From positions 1 to 31,721 of the forward strand of contig CALGTV010000108.1 in assembly GCA_937902395.1 (NCBI GenBank): 31,721 bases of DNA, in the 5' to 3' direction. Shown in pieces: positions 24,796-31,721 of the stretch. Each line of letters opens with the position of its first letter. Within the stretch, counting starts at the first letter, position 1. Position numbers and translations under genes: made by a program. The DNA is from an uncultured Ruminococcus sp. GTDB taxonomy: Bacteria > Bacillota > Clostridia > Oscillospirales > Ruminococcaceae. Under the pieces are notes generated by a model that worked only from the letters and a program-made list of their open reading frames with translations, searched no databases and was not told the DNA's origin.

Positions 24796-26622
24796 TTATA
24801 AATTGTCAGCGGTATCTTTGTTGAGAATATCCATAAATTCCTCCCCTGTAATTGTTTCTTTTTCAAGGAGAAATGCGGCAAGTTCGTGCAGCTTTTCGAT
24901 GTTGTCTTTGAGTATCTGCATGGCTTTCATATGAGCTTTTTTAACAATGTCATTAACCTCAGCGTCTATTTTAGCCGCTGTATCAGCAGAGCATGCAAGG
25001 GCTGTATCGCCGCCGAGATATTGATTTGTGACAGTTTCGAGAGCAATCATATCAAATGTATTGCTCATGCCAAATCGTGTAACCATTGCTCTTGCAATTT
25101 TGGTTGCCTGTTCGATATCATTGGAAGCGCCGCTTGTGCAGGTATTGAATACAAGTTCTTCAGCAGAACGTCCGCCTGTAAATGTGGCAATACGTGCAAG
25201 GGCTTCTTCCTTTGTAAGCAGGAATTTTTCGTCCTCGTCAACCTGCATTGTATAGCCCAATGCACCGCTGGTACGTGGGATAATAGTGATTTTGTGCACA
25301 GGTGCAGAAGATTTTTGCATAGCGGCAACAAGAGCGTGACCGATTTCATGGTATGCAATAATTTCCTTTTCTTTCTGGGAAATAACAGCGTTTTTACGCT
25401 GATATCCTGCAATTACAACTTCCACGCTTTCTTCAAGGTCGGATTGGCTTACAAGCTTTCTGCCGTCTCTTACGGCGCGGAGAGCTGCTTCATTGATGAT
25501 ATTTGCAAGCTCAGCGCCAGAAGCACCTGCTGTTGCTCTTGCAATAGCGTTATAGTCGATATTTTCCTCTGCCTTAACCTTTTTAGCATGGACCTTGAGT
25601 ATGGCCTCTCGTCCGTTGAGGTCTGGCAGTTCAGCGGGGATTCGTCTGTCAAAACGTCCGGGACGCAGAAGTGCAGGGTCAAGGGATTCAGGACGGTTTG
25701 TAGCCGCGAGGATTACAACTCCTTTTGTACCGTCAAAGCCGTCCATTTCAGTGAGCAGCTGATTTAGAGTCTGTTCGCGCTCATCGTTGCCGCTAAAATT
25801 GCCGTCACGCTTTTTGCCGATTGTATCAACCTCGTCGATAAAAACAATACAAGGAGCTTTTTCAGCCGCCTGTTTGAACAAATCACGAACCTTAGCTGCG
25901 CCCATACCGACGAACATCTCAACGAACTCTGAGCCTGAAATGGAGAAGAATGGTACTTCTGCTTCACCTGCAACAGCCTGTGCAAGCAGGGTTTTACCAG
26001 TTCCGGGAGGGCCTACAAGTAGTGCACCCTTTGGCAGATTTGCACCGATTTCAGCATATTTTTCCGGATTATGCAGAAAATCTACGATTTCCACAAGTGC
26101 TTCTTTGGCTTCGTCCTGACCCGCAACATCAGCAAAGGTTTTGCCCGTTTGAGCCTTTACATAAATTTTAGCGTTGCTTTTGCCGAATGACATAGCATTT
26201 CCGCCCATGCGCTTGCTCATGCCGCGCATGAGGACATTCCATAAAACAGCAAAGAATACTAAAGGCAGAACCCAGCCGACCAGGAATTCAACAAATACGT
26301 TTGTTTCTTCGAAATTTTCGGTAAATACGACGTTTGCATCCTTGTGGAGACGTTCTACAAGATTTGGATCGTACATTCTGCCTGTCGAATAGACCTGCTT
26401 TTTCTCATCGTTTTCCACTTTGAATTTTACTTCATTATCCTGTACCTGAACAAGAGTGATTTCGCCTGCCTCTAGTTTATCAAGAAAAAAACTGTAATTG
26501 GTTTCCTCGACTTTTGGCTTGGTAAAATTCGGCATAATAAAAATGTTCAGAATCAGCGTCAGCAGAATACTCATGATGATGAACATTGTAATTTGTTTTG
26601 TAAAATTTTTTTCGTTTTTCAT
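24796..26622 (-). CDS. ftsH: ATP-dependent zinc metalloprotease FtsH
   Basis: 608-aa membrane-anchored AAA+ protease that degrades membrane and misfolded proteins. A first transmembrane helix (about residues 12-31), a short external domain and a second helix (110-133) precede the AAA module: Walker A GPPGTGKT (204-211), Walker B IVFIDEVD (259-266), second region of homology ATNRPESLDPALLRPGRFDRR (307-327) and the zinc-binding HEIGH (425-429). The start chosen is the ATG at 26620-26622, 9 nt after AAGGAGA; a longer frame begins seven codons upstream over that site. No strong terminator is seen downstream before 24740. Confidence 0.97.
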   Translation of the reverse strand: MKNEKNFTKQITMFIIMSILLTLILNIFIMPNFTKPKVEETNYSFFLDKLEAGEITLVQVQDNEVKFKVENDEKKQVYSTGRMYDPNLVERLHKDANVVFTENFEETNVFVEFLVGWVLPLVFFAVLWNVLMRGMSKRMGGNAMSFGKSNAKIYVKAQTGKTFADVAGQDEAKEALVEIVDFLHNPEKYAEIGANLPKGALLVGPPGTGKTLLAQAVAGEAEVPFFSISGSEFVEMFVGMGAAKVRDLFKQAAEKAPCIVFIDEVDTIGKKRDGNFSGNDEREQTLNQLLTEMDGFDGTKGVVILAATNRPESLDPALLRPGRFDRRIPAELPDLNGREAILKVHAKKVKAEENIDYNAIARATAGASGAELANIINEAALRAVRDGRKLVSQSDLEESVEVVIAGYQRKNAVISQKEKEIIAYHEIGHALVAAMQKSSAPVHKITIIPRTSGALGYTMQVDEDEKFLLTKEEALARIATFTGGRSAEELVFNTCTSGASNDIEQATKIARAMVTRFGMSNTFDMIALETVTNQYLGGDTALACSADTAAKIDAEVNDIVKKAHMKAMQILKDNIEKLHELAAFLLEKETITGEEFMDILNKDTADNL

Positions 26623-26655
26623 TTTATGTATCTCCTTTATCATGGGGTTGATAAA

Positions 26656-26684
26656 ATTATAACATACTTTTTCGGAAATTTCAA
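26656..26684 (-). promoter_or_regulatory. Promoter of ftsH
   Basis: Minus strand TTGAAA (26679-26684), a 17-bp spacer and TATAAT (26656-26661), about 35 bp upstream of the start. Confidence 0.78.
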
Positions 26685-26734
26685 CAGGGAAATTGTGATA
26701 TTTATGTCAAACAGGTGAAAAGTACAAATAAAAT

Positions 26735-26756
26735 GCTCCCGAGAGTAATCGGGAGC
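26735..26756 (-). terminator. Intrinsic terminator of the SleB-like gene
   Basis: GCTCCCGA and TCGGGAGC perfect 8-bp arms with a 6-nt loop, followed on the minus strand by ATTTTATTTG. Confidence 0.85.
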
Positions 26757-26811
26757 AAGTAACTTCTTAACAGATTTGAAAATTAAAAAATGATTTGAGT
26801 AAAAATCAGGA

Positions 26812-27813
26812 TTAATAGAAATAGTTGCGTACACCGTCACCGTAGAATCCGAAATATCCGTGTCCGAATGATTCAGTTTCTGTGAAGTAAAGTGTAACAG
26901 CGTCCTTTACATCCTGAGATACGTAACCGGAGAAATCTCCGAGATAAACATAGCTTGAAGAACCTGTAAACTGGTAAGGCTGTGTGAGAACGCCCAGAAT
27001 TGTATTTGGATAAAGTGGGCTTTCAACGCGGTTCATAATAACTTCGACTACAAGAGCCTTGTCATATGTACTAATCCAATTACAGCCTGCCTCGTGAGCA
27101 ACTGCATTGCACAAAATAATGAACTCCTCGTCAGTGATCGGAAGTTCTACAGTTTCATCGGGAAGAACAGGAGTAACTGTCTCAACAGATTCTGTAGTTG
27201 TTTCTGTTGGAGCTTCTGTAGGGGCTTCAGTAACGGGATCTGTATATGTAGGAACCTGTGTGGGTGCCTCTGTAGGAGCTTCTGTAACAATAACCTCTGT
27301 TACGACAGCAGTGGTTGTCGATGTAGTAACAGTAGTTATTGTTGTTGTCGTTGTTGTGGTAGTGGATGTGGTAGTTGTGGTTGTTTTTGTTGTTGTGGGT
27401 GCAGTTGTAACAGCTGTTGCCTTAGCGGTTGTAACTGCTTGAGTAGCTGATTGAACAGCCTGCTCGTTTTTATTATCCTTATTATTTGGTTTTGCCAGTG
27501 CATTTACTGAGTTCAGTGTTAAAGATGGGAGCTCAGTACGCAGCTGGAAAACAGTCTTGTCAGAAGTTGTTGTGGTACCTAAGGATACCGCATAAGTGTT
27601 TTTGCTTGTTGTGGTTATGGGTGTTGTTCTGATAGAAGTTACTGCAGCTACATTTGCCAATTCTTCGCTTTGGACATCATAAATGTTTTGAACATCATTA
27701 TTCGGAGCAACAGACTTAACGATCGGTGATGTAGCAACTACACCGAAAACGCTGCCGAAGATGCAAGTAGAAACTCCTCCGATAATAAGTGCTGCAACTT
27801 TAGCTTTTCTCAT
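26812..27813 (-). CDS. SleB/CwlJ-type cell wall hydrolase with poly-Thr linker
   Basis: 333-aa exported protein. An N-terminal membrane or signal segment (KVAALIIGGVSTCIFGSVFGVVA, about residues 5-27) is followed by a long low-complexity region: a Thr-run (137-168) and TEAPTEAPT-type repeats (177-206). The C-terminal domain (226-333) is a SleB-type Hydrolase_2: ILCNAVAHEAGCN with candidate catalytic E241, ALVVEVIMNRVESPLYPNTILGVLTQPYQF and VKDAVTLYF. Such enzymes cut peptidoglycan glycan strands as lytic transglycosylases. The start is the ATG at 27811-27813 with GAAAGGA upstream; the longer frame upstream has no ribosome site. It is the only gene on its transcript. Confidence 0.88.
   Translation of the reverse strand: MRKAKVAALIIGGVSTCIFGSVFGVVATSPIVKSVAPNNDVQNIYDVQSEELANVAAVTSIRTTPITTTSKNTYAVSLGTTTTSDKTVFQLRTELPSLTLNSVNALAKPNNKDNKNEQAVQSATQAVTTAKATAVTTAPTTTKTTTTTTSTTTTTTTTITTVTTSTTTAVVTEVIVTEAPTEAPTQVPTYTDPVTEAPTEAPTETTTESVETVTPVLPDETVELPITDEEFIILCNAVAHEAGCNWISTYDKALVVEVIMNRVESPLYPNTILGVLTQPYQFTGSSSYVYLGDFSGYVSQDVKDAVTLYFTETESFGHGYFGFYGDGVRNYFY
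27310..27405 (-). repeat. Thr-codon repeat encoding the SleB-like linker
   Basis: About 32 codons, almost all ACA/ACT/ACC (Thr with a few Lys, Ser, Ile and Val). The antisense strand consequently has long Val-, Cys- and Ser-rich open frames that are not genes. Confidence 0.85.
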
Positions 27814-27850
27814 CAACTCATCCTTTCCTCGAAAAGCATTCGTAATTATT

Positions 27851-27873
27851 ATACAGTTCACATGAAACTGTAT
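27851..27873. promoter_or_regulatory. Inverted repeat in the SleB-like leader
   Basis: ATACAGTT and AACTGTAT perfect 8-bp arms with a 7-nt spacer. It lies about 40 bp upstream of the start codon and overlaps a TATAAT (27848-27853) that has no good -35. It may be an operator or an mRNA hairpin. Confidence 0.45.
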
Positions 27874-27911
27874 CATTGACTTACGGATAACCCGTGCAAT
27901 CAACTGTGATA

Positions 27912-27940
27912 ATACTACCACATTTGACTTAAGAATGCAA
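27912..27940 (-). promoter_or_regulatory. Possible promoter of the SleB-like gene
   Basis: Minus strand TTGCAT (27935-27940), a 17-bp spacer and TAGTAT (27912-27917) preceded by a TGn extended element. Weaker than the other promoters in the window. Confidence 0.4.
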
Positions 27941-28339
27941 CAGTTTTCAAACTTTTTCCATTTTACAAACAAAGAAAACCGACGGAGAAATTTTGAATTT
28001 GGGCAAAATGCTCATAATTTGTGTGAATATAATATGAACGTCGAATATTAATTAACACAAATTCGCCTATTTATCGAAATGAAGTATTACAAAATGGTTA
28101 CGATGTTTTTAGGGGTGTTGATACAAATAGTATAATATAAATTTATGATTATATTATATATATTTCATATGCGCGAATAATTGCGGATTTTGTAATATTA
28201 CTACTATTTGTTGAATACTTAAAGTAATAATGGCGTTTTTGGTTTTGTAAACACTTTGTTACAATTAGAAAGTGTTGATTAGTGAAAATTCGATTTTTTA
28301 TTGGTTAATTTTCATAAATGGCAAATTTCCCGTCATTTT

Positions 28340-28374
28340 ATGAAAAAACTGCTGTGAAAAAACTTCACAGCAGT
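28340..28374 (-). terminator. Intrinsic terminator of the dnaD-dnaC operon
   Basis: A perfect 11-bp stem (28348-28358 against 28364-28374) with a 5-nt loop and a T6 tract on the minus strand, about 45 bp after the dnaC-like stop codon. Confidence 0.9.
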
Positions 28375-28420
28375 CTATTTTGCGGTTAATTAATTTAAAT
28401 AAAATACTTGCTAATATTGT

Positions 28421-29410
28421 TTAGTTATTGTTGAAAAGTGGCTGACTATGCTGATTTCTATATTTTTTTTGTAGTCTGACATCGTCACCTTTGAATTCAA
28501 GACAAGTATACATTGTGATAATTCGGGAAGCAACCTTGCCGCCGTAGCGTGCTGAAAGGGCTGAAAAATCTAAATTAGTGCTGATAATTGTGGGCTTTTC
28601 CTTCACAAGTCGGCTGTTGATAATGTTGTAAACAGCTGAATTATAAAATTTGGATTCAAACTCTGTTCCTAAATCGTCAAGAATAAGCAAGTCTGTTTCT
28701 GTTACAAGGTCAAGCATTTCCGTTGATTTTTCATGGCTGAAATGTTCTTTTTCAATATCTCTCAGGATATTCATTGTGGAATCGTAAATTACGCTATAGC
28801 CTTTTTGGAGCACCTCGTTAGCTATAGCAAGGGAAATATGAGTTTTTCCAAGACCTGTATTGCCGAAAATAAGTATACTTTCAGAGTTTCTGCTGAACTG
28901 TGCAGCGTAATTTCGGGAATACTTCAATATTTTTTCCATAGCCTCATAATCACTTCCCTTGTAATAGCTGAGACTGAACGTACTGAAATTTGAAAGGGTA
29001 AGCTGTGCTTTTTCATTCAGTTTTGATGTTGTAAGCTTTGCAAAAAGTTCATTAAGGCAGGAACAGGTATTTCCGCCAATATAGCCTGTATCACTGCATT
29101 TCTGGCAGTGATAGTGCATATCGAGATAATCCTCAGGATAGCCATTTGCCGCAAGAAGCTGTTTAGCTACCTGCTGAGCGCCCAGATTATTCTGTTTTAT
29201 CTGTTCAATTTTTCCACTTATATCTCTACCTTTAGCTTCGGTAATAATGCGTATAAGTTCTCTGCCAGTGTTGTACAGAGCGTCATTGATTTCCTTGATT
29301 TCAGGGATTTTTCCGTTAATCTCGCGGATTCGAATATCATTTTCAGCTGTTGCCTTTGCTCGCCTCTGAGAGAGTATGGCATGGGCTCTGTCAAAAATTT
29401 CGCTGTCCAA
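28421..29410 (-). CDS. DnaC/DnaI-like helicase loader ATPase
   Basis: 329-aa AAA+ ATPase expected to load the replicative helicase onto DNA. The N-terminal 95 residues are helical and charged. A zinc-binding Cys cluster follows, CQKC and CSC (C102, C105, C116, C118), as in Bacillus DnaI. The ATPase part has Walker A FGNTGLGKTH (182-191), Walker B LLILDDLGTE (241-250) and a sensor-like TIISTNLDFSALSARYGGKVASRI. The start is a TTG at 29408-29410, 7 nt after GGTGG. It follows the dnaD-like gene by 12 bp and forms a two-gene replication operon, the usual primosome pairing in Firmicutes. Confidence 0.92.
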   Translation of the reverse strand: MDSEIFDRAHAILSQRRAKATAENDIRIREINGKIPEIKEINDALYNTGRELIRIITEAKGRDISGKIEQIKQNNLGAQQVAKQLLAANGYPEDYLDMHYHCQKCSDTGYIGGNTCSCLNELFAKLTTSKLNEKAQLTLSNFSTFSLSYYKGSDYEAMEKILKYSRNYAAQFSRNSESILIFGNTGLGKTHISLAIANEVLQKGYSVIYDSTMNILRDIEKEHFSHEKSTEMLDLVTETDLLILDDLGTEFESKFYNSAVYNIINSRLVKEKPTIISTNLDFSALSARYGGKVASRIITMYTCLEFKGDDVRLQKKYRNQHSQPLFNNN

Positions 29411-29422
29411 AAGTTCACCACC

Positions 29423-30448
29423 TTATATATTATTAATGAATATCTTGTATTTATCGGCATTAAATCCGTCGGAAGAAGCAGGGGAATCGTTTCTGCGCTT
29501 TTTCTTGTATTCTTCCTCAGCGTTTTTAACATCTTCGGAAGATTTAAAGCCGCTTTCTTTCCATGAAATAAGAATTTTGTTGATATACTCAAAAGAGACT
29601 TTATTAATCTGTTCCACTGTTTTTTCGTATGCATAGCGTAAAAGATCCGTTGAAAATCCGTCATTCTGCCACTGGGAAATAAATTTCTGCTGATTTGTCG
29701 TAGGATTCTGCCGCAGTTCAAAGATTTGTTTTATTTCATTTATATATGTATGTGCAGAATTAAGTCGTTCAACCTCAGCAGTGGCAGATTCAAGAGAGTT
29801 AATTTCGTTTTCTGCCCAGCTTAAAGCGATTTTGTCGATATAAGAAGCATTTGTTTTATTCTTGTCAATGCAGTACCCTATTAATATAAGTATAACTTCC
29901 TTTTTCAGTCCCAGATAATTATGCATCCAGATAAGTGAATTCTGCATAGATGGGTTCAATGTGCCAAGAAGTGTTTCTGCAATTTTGAAAAGTTCAGCAA
30001 TGTTTGCATCGCTTTGAATTATGGCTGATATTTCCGACGGATTTATATAAGGTTTTTTTGTGTTAGGGGATGTATTGGCAGAAACAGTATTTGCCGCTGT
30101 ATTATCTGCTGAATTTGTACTTTTTTCCTGTATGGTTTCCACCTTTTTTTCAACAGGTTCAGGAGCTTTAAGAATCTGTGACTGAGCAGGAGAGATAGTT
30201 GCTATTTCTGATTCCTGAGAAATTACGTTTACTTGTTTCCAGAACATTACAGCATCAGTAACCTGCGAGACAGGAACACCTGTATTGACGGAAATTTCCT
30301 CAGATGTAACGGATTTTCCGCTAAATCTGAGAAGATACAAAAGTACCTTAATTTGAGCTTCGTCAGCAAGTTTGAGAAAATTATCCGCAACAATGCAAGG
30401 CACTCCGAACATAGTACCCCATATGCCGCTGTTGGCTTTGAAATCCAA
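29423..30448 (-). CDS. DnaD-domain replication initiation protein
   Basis: 341-aa protein of the DnaD/DnaB-primosome family. The N-terminal 85 residues (GTMFGVPCIVADNFLKLADEAQIKVLLYLLRFSG, then SVTSEEISVNTGVPVSQVTDAV) form a winged-helix domain. A Ser/Asn/Thr-rich linker (about 95-145) is followed by two DnaD-C (DnaB_2) repeats; the second ends in YINKILISWKESGF. The ribosome site GGAGG (30456-30460) is 7 nt before a TTG at 30446-30448, giving MDFKANSGIWGTMF, which matches the usual start of this family; a TTG 14 codons upstream has no site. It is the first gene of the operon with the helicase loader. Confidence 0.9.
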   Translation of the reverse strand: MDFKANSGIWGTMFGVPCIVADNFLKLADEAQIKVLLYLLRFSGKSVTSEEISVNTGVPVSQVTDAVMFWKQVNVISQESEIATISPAQSQILKAPEPVEKKVETIQEKSTNSADNTAANTVSANTSPNTKKPYINPSEISAIIQSDANIAELFKIAETLLGTLNPSMQNSLIWMHNYLGLKKEVILILIGYCIDKNKTNASYIDKIALSWAENEINSLESATAEVERLNSAHTYINEIKQIFELRQNPTTNQQKFISQWQNDGFSTDLLRYAYEKTVEQINKVSFEYINKILISWKESGFKSSEDVKNAEEEYKKKRRNDSPASSDGFNADKYKIFINNI

Positions 30449-30495
30449 AACAGTTCCTCCGTTCACAGAAAATTTAAAAGTAAAGTCCAAAACTA

Positions 30496-30524
30496 ATTAT
30501 ATCACATTTTAGAATATTTGTCAC
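30496..30524 (-). promoter_or_regulatory. Promoter of the dnaD-dnaC operon
   Basis: Minus strand GTGACA (30519-30524), a 17-bp spacer and TATAAT (30496-30501), about 50 bp upstream of the TTG start. Confidence 0.72.
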
Positions 30525-30569
30525 TATGGCATTTTAGACAATCAATGATATGTATTTTTGTCTATTTTT

Positions 30570-30604
30570 GAAAAAGAAACAGCACCGCCGAAAAGCAATG
30601 CTGT
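30570..30604 (-). terminator. Intrinsic terminator of the SGNH hydrolase gene
   Basis: A 10-bp stem with two G-U pairs (30579-30588 against 30595-30604), a 6-nt loop and TTCTTTTTC on the minus strand. Confidence 0.75.
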
Positions 30605-30616
30605 AACTATACATTA

Positions 30617-31591
30617 TTAATATGTTTCCTCATGAGCAATAATCTGCTCATAAGCTGATGTTGTATCGAGATAATTGAAAAGATAATAGAGCATAGCTGA
30701 ATATGCTGAACCATTTAGATGAAGCCCGTCTCCGCCTGCATAATCCCAGCCAAGAGCCCCTGTGTTCCAGTCGCATAAAACGTCATGAGTGCTGAAATAT
30801 ATAACCTGCGAGGACTGCATATCATTAATTACCCATTCAAGAGAACTGTTATACTCTCTGATTCTGTCGTTGGTAGTATAATAATTTCCGTCAGAAACGG
30901 GAGTGATACTTCCTACAACAATAGTAGCTGTAGGAACTCTTGCAAGGATTTCTTCTGCAATCCAGCGGACATTCCATGCATAATCGTCAGCAGTGTAGGT
31001 GTAAATATCGTTCATGCCTACAGATATATAATAAAGAGGGGAGTAAACATATCCTGCGGCATCATAAACGCCCATAGCGCCGCCGCCTAAATCAAAGGTG
31101 TAATTATTCATATTCCATACGGCAAGGGATTCTGCGGCAATATTGTGCTGATAGGGGATATAGCCGTATGCATTGAATCCGTAGGCTATGGAATCGCCGA
31201 TAATAACAAGTCTGTCCTGATAGAATGTGCTGTTTGGGGATTCGCCTGCTGAAATGTAATTGTATGCGGGAGTTGTATAATCTGTATCATTGTTTTGATT
31301 TTCAGCTTCTGTTGTAGTGGTAGTGGTTTCTGTTGTAGTCGTGACCGTAGTTGTTATAGTGGTGGTTGTAACAGTTGTGGTGGTAGTGGTTGTAGTCGTA
31401 GTAGTTGTTGTGGTTGATGCCGCGTACTGTAAAGCTGCAATTTTATATGATACAACGGGTTCAGTTTTTTCGGGCTGCACAATAGAATCTGCTGAGAAAA
31501 ACACAATAAAAACGGCACATAGTACAGCGGATGTCGGAAATACCGGATTTCCGAAGAATTGCGTTATAAAATTTTTCAGAAATCGCAGCAT
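30617..31591 (-). CDS. Membrane-anchored SGNH/GDSL hydrolase with poly-Thr linker
   Basis: 324-aa exported hydrolase. A basic N-terminus and one hydrophobic helix (about residues 17-34) act as signal or anchor. Residues 59-94 are an almost pure Thr run. The SGNH domain (about 125-315) has the block I GDS in LVIIGDSIAYG, block III VGMND (ISVGMNDIY) and block V DGLHLNGSAY with the catalytic Asp/His. Such enzymes remove acyl groups from polysaccharides or peptidoglycan; the substrate is unknown. The ATG follows AGAAAGGGA. It lies just downstream of the tRNA-Thr gene and no separate promoter is obvious in the short gap. Confidence 0.88.
   Translation of the reverse strand: MLRFLKNFITQFFGNPVFPTSAVLCAVFIVFFSADSIVQPEKTEPVVSYKIAALQYAASTTTTTTTTTTTTTTVTTTTITTTVTTTTETTTTTTEAENQNNDTDYTTPAYNYISAGESPNSTFYQDRLVIIGDSIAYGFNAYGYIPYQHNIAAESLAVWNMNNYTFDLGGGAMGVYDAAGYVYSPLYYISVGMNDIYTYTADDYAWNVRWIAEEILARVPTATIVVGSITPVSDGNYYTTNDRIREYNSSLEWVINDMQSSQVIYFSTHDVLCDWNTGALGWDYAGGDGLHLNGSAYSAMLYYLFNYLDTTSAYEQIIAHEETY
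31310..31414 (-). repeat. Thr-codon repeat encoding the SGNH hydrolase linker
   Basis: About 35 codons, nearly all ACA/ACT/ACC (with single Val, Ile and Glu), forming an unusually long Thr run. Such DNA repeats can change length by slippage. Confidence 0.85.
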
Positions 31592-31607
31592 TAAAATCCC
31601 TTTCTTT

Positions 31608-31645
31608 CTAAAAAAAATCCCGCAGATTAAAAATCAAGCGGGATT
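31608..31645 (-). terminator. Intrinsic terminator after tRNA-Thr
   Basis: AATCCCGC and GCGGGATT 8-bp arms with a 14-nt loop, and a T-rich run on the minus strand. It directly follows the tRNA and precedes the SGNH hydrolase gene. Confidence 0.82.
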
Positions 31646-31720
31646 GGAGCTGATGATCGGACTTGAACCGACGACCTACGCCTTACCAAGGCGTTGCGCT
31701 ACCGACTGTGCCACATCAGC
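31645..31720 (-). tRNA. tRNA-Thr(GGT)
   Basis: A 76-nt cloverleaf on the minus strand. The acceptor stem GCTGATG/CATCAGC is perfect. The anticodon stem ACGCC/GGCGT encloses loop TTGGTAA, giving anticodon GGT (Thr). The T arm is GTCGG-TTCAAGT-CCGAT. The discriminator is T, and CCA is encoded in the DNA. Confidence 0.95.
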
Positions 31721-31721
31721 A

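Larger units (their letters stand above)
27814..28420. other. AT-rich intergenic region between the SleB-like gene and dnaC-like gene
   Basis: About 600 bp without a convincing gene. It contains the SleB-like promoter and leader hairpin near its left end and the dnaC terminator near its right end. Between them (about 27960-28340) are several inverted repeats: AATTTGTGT/ACACAAATT (28016-28024 and 28055-28063) and AACACTTT/AAAGTGTT (28250-28257 and 28269-28276), the second next to TTGTAA-N8-TTACAA. No open frame with a ribosome site is seen. Confidence 0.6.

Noticed and set aside
27094..27450. Long Cys/Ser-rich and Val-rich open frames on the plus strand
   Set aside because: They are antisense shadows of the Thr-codon repeat of the SleB-like gene, with no ribosome site.
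27848..27853. TATAAT as the main -10 of the SleB-like gene
   Set aside because: No acceptable -35 lies 16-18 bp upstream; it is more likely part of the AT-rich inverted repeat.

Overview
The window looks like chromosomal DNA from an anaerobic, fibre-degrading Ruminococcus-type Firmicute (Oscillospiraceae). This rests on an AT-rich composition, dockerin modules in two secreted proteins, Thr-rich linkers in several exported proteins, strong Shine-Dalgarno sites, TTG starts and a glycyl-radical pyruvate formate-lyase. I see no phage, insertion sequence, CRISPR array or rRNA.

Layout. 1-1100: 5' part of glyA (minus), cut by the window edge. 1192-6419: one minus-strand operon, aroB-aroA-aroC-like-DUF4364 regulator-two small unknown proteins-a secreted dockerin protein, behind a consensus promoter. 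6699-12482: a cell-envelope block with four lipoproteins (PrsA/SurA-like chaperone, GHL10 glycosidase-like protein, penicillin-binding transpeptidase, TraB/GumN-like protein) and a VanZ-like membrane protein. 12722-14476: unknown four-helix membrane protein. 14519-16506: CBM22-dockerin-SGNH esterase gene, broken by a single-base frameshift. 16802-18136: PAS-GAF-GGDEF diguanylate cyclase. 18190-20700: a pyruvate formate-lyase split into three coupled genes. 20879-22159: AI-2E-type membrane protein. 22347-24113: GGDEF-family protein without the catalytic motif. 24168-26622: small membrane exporter-like protein and FtsH. 26812-27813: SleB-like wall hydrolase with a poly-Thr linker. 28421-30448: dnaD-like and dnaC/dnaI-like replication genes, both starting with TTG. 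30617-31591: membrane-anchored SGNH hydrolase with a poly-Thr linker. 31645-31720: tRNA-Thr(GGT).

The genes cover aromatic amino acid synthesis, fermentation (pyruvate to formate and acetyl-CoA), envelope remodelling, c-di-GMP signalling, plant polysaccharide deacetylation and replication initiation. Fourteen promoters could be read and all have exactly 17-bp spacers; most genes or operons are closed by an intrinsic hairpin, several of them bidirectional between convergent genes.

The most interesting points are: (1) the pyruvate formate-lyase, whose catalytic chain lacks the glycyl-radical domain; that domain is a separate 79-aa gene, and between them lies a 65-aa Cys-containing peptide that looks like a diverged copy of the first half of the radical domain; (2) a chorismate-synthase homologue in an intact aro operon that has lost all three family signatures, including one catalytic His; (3) a GGDEF protein with SGAGF in place of the catalytic motif; (4) the frameshifted esterase.
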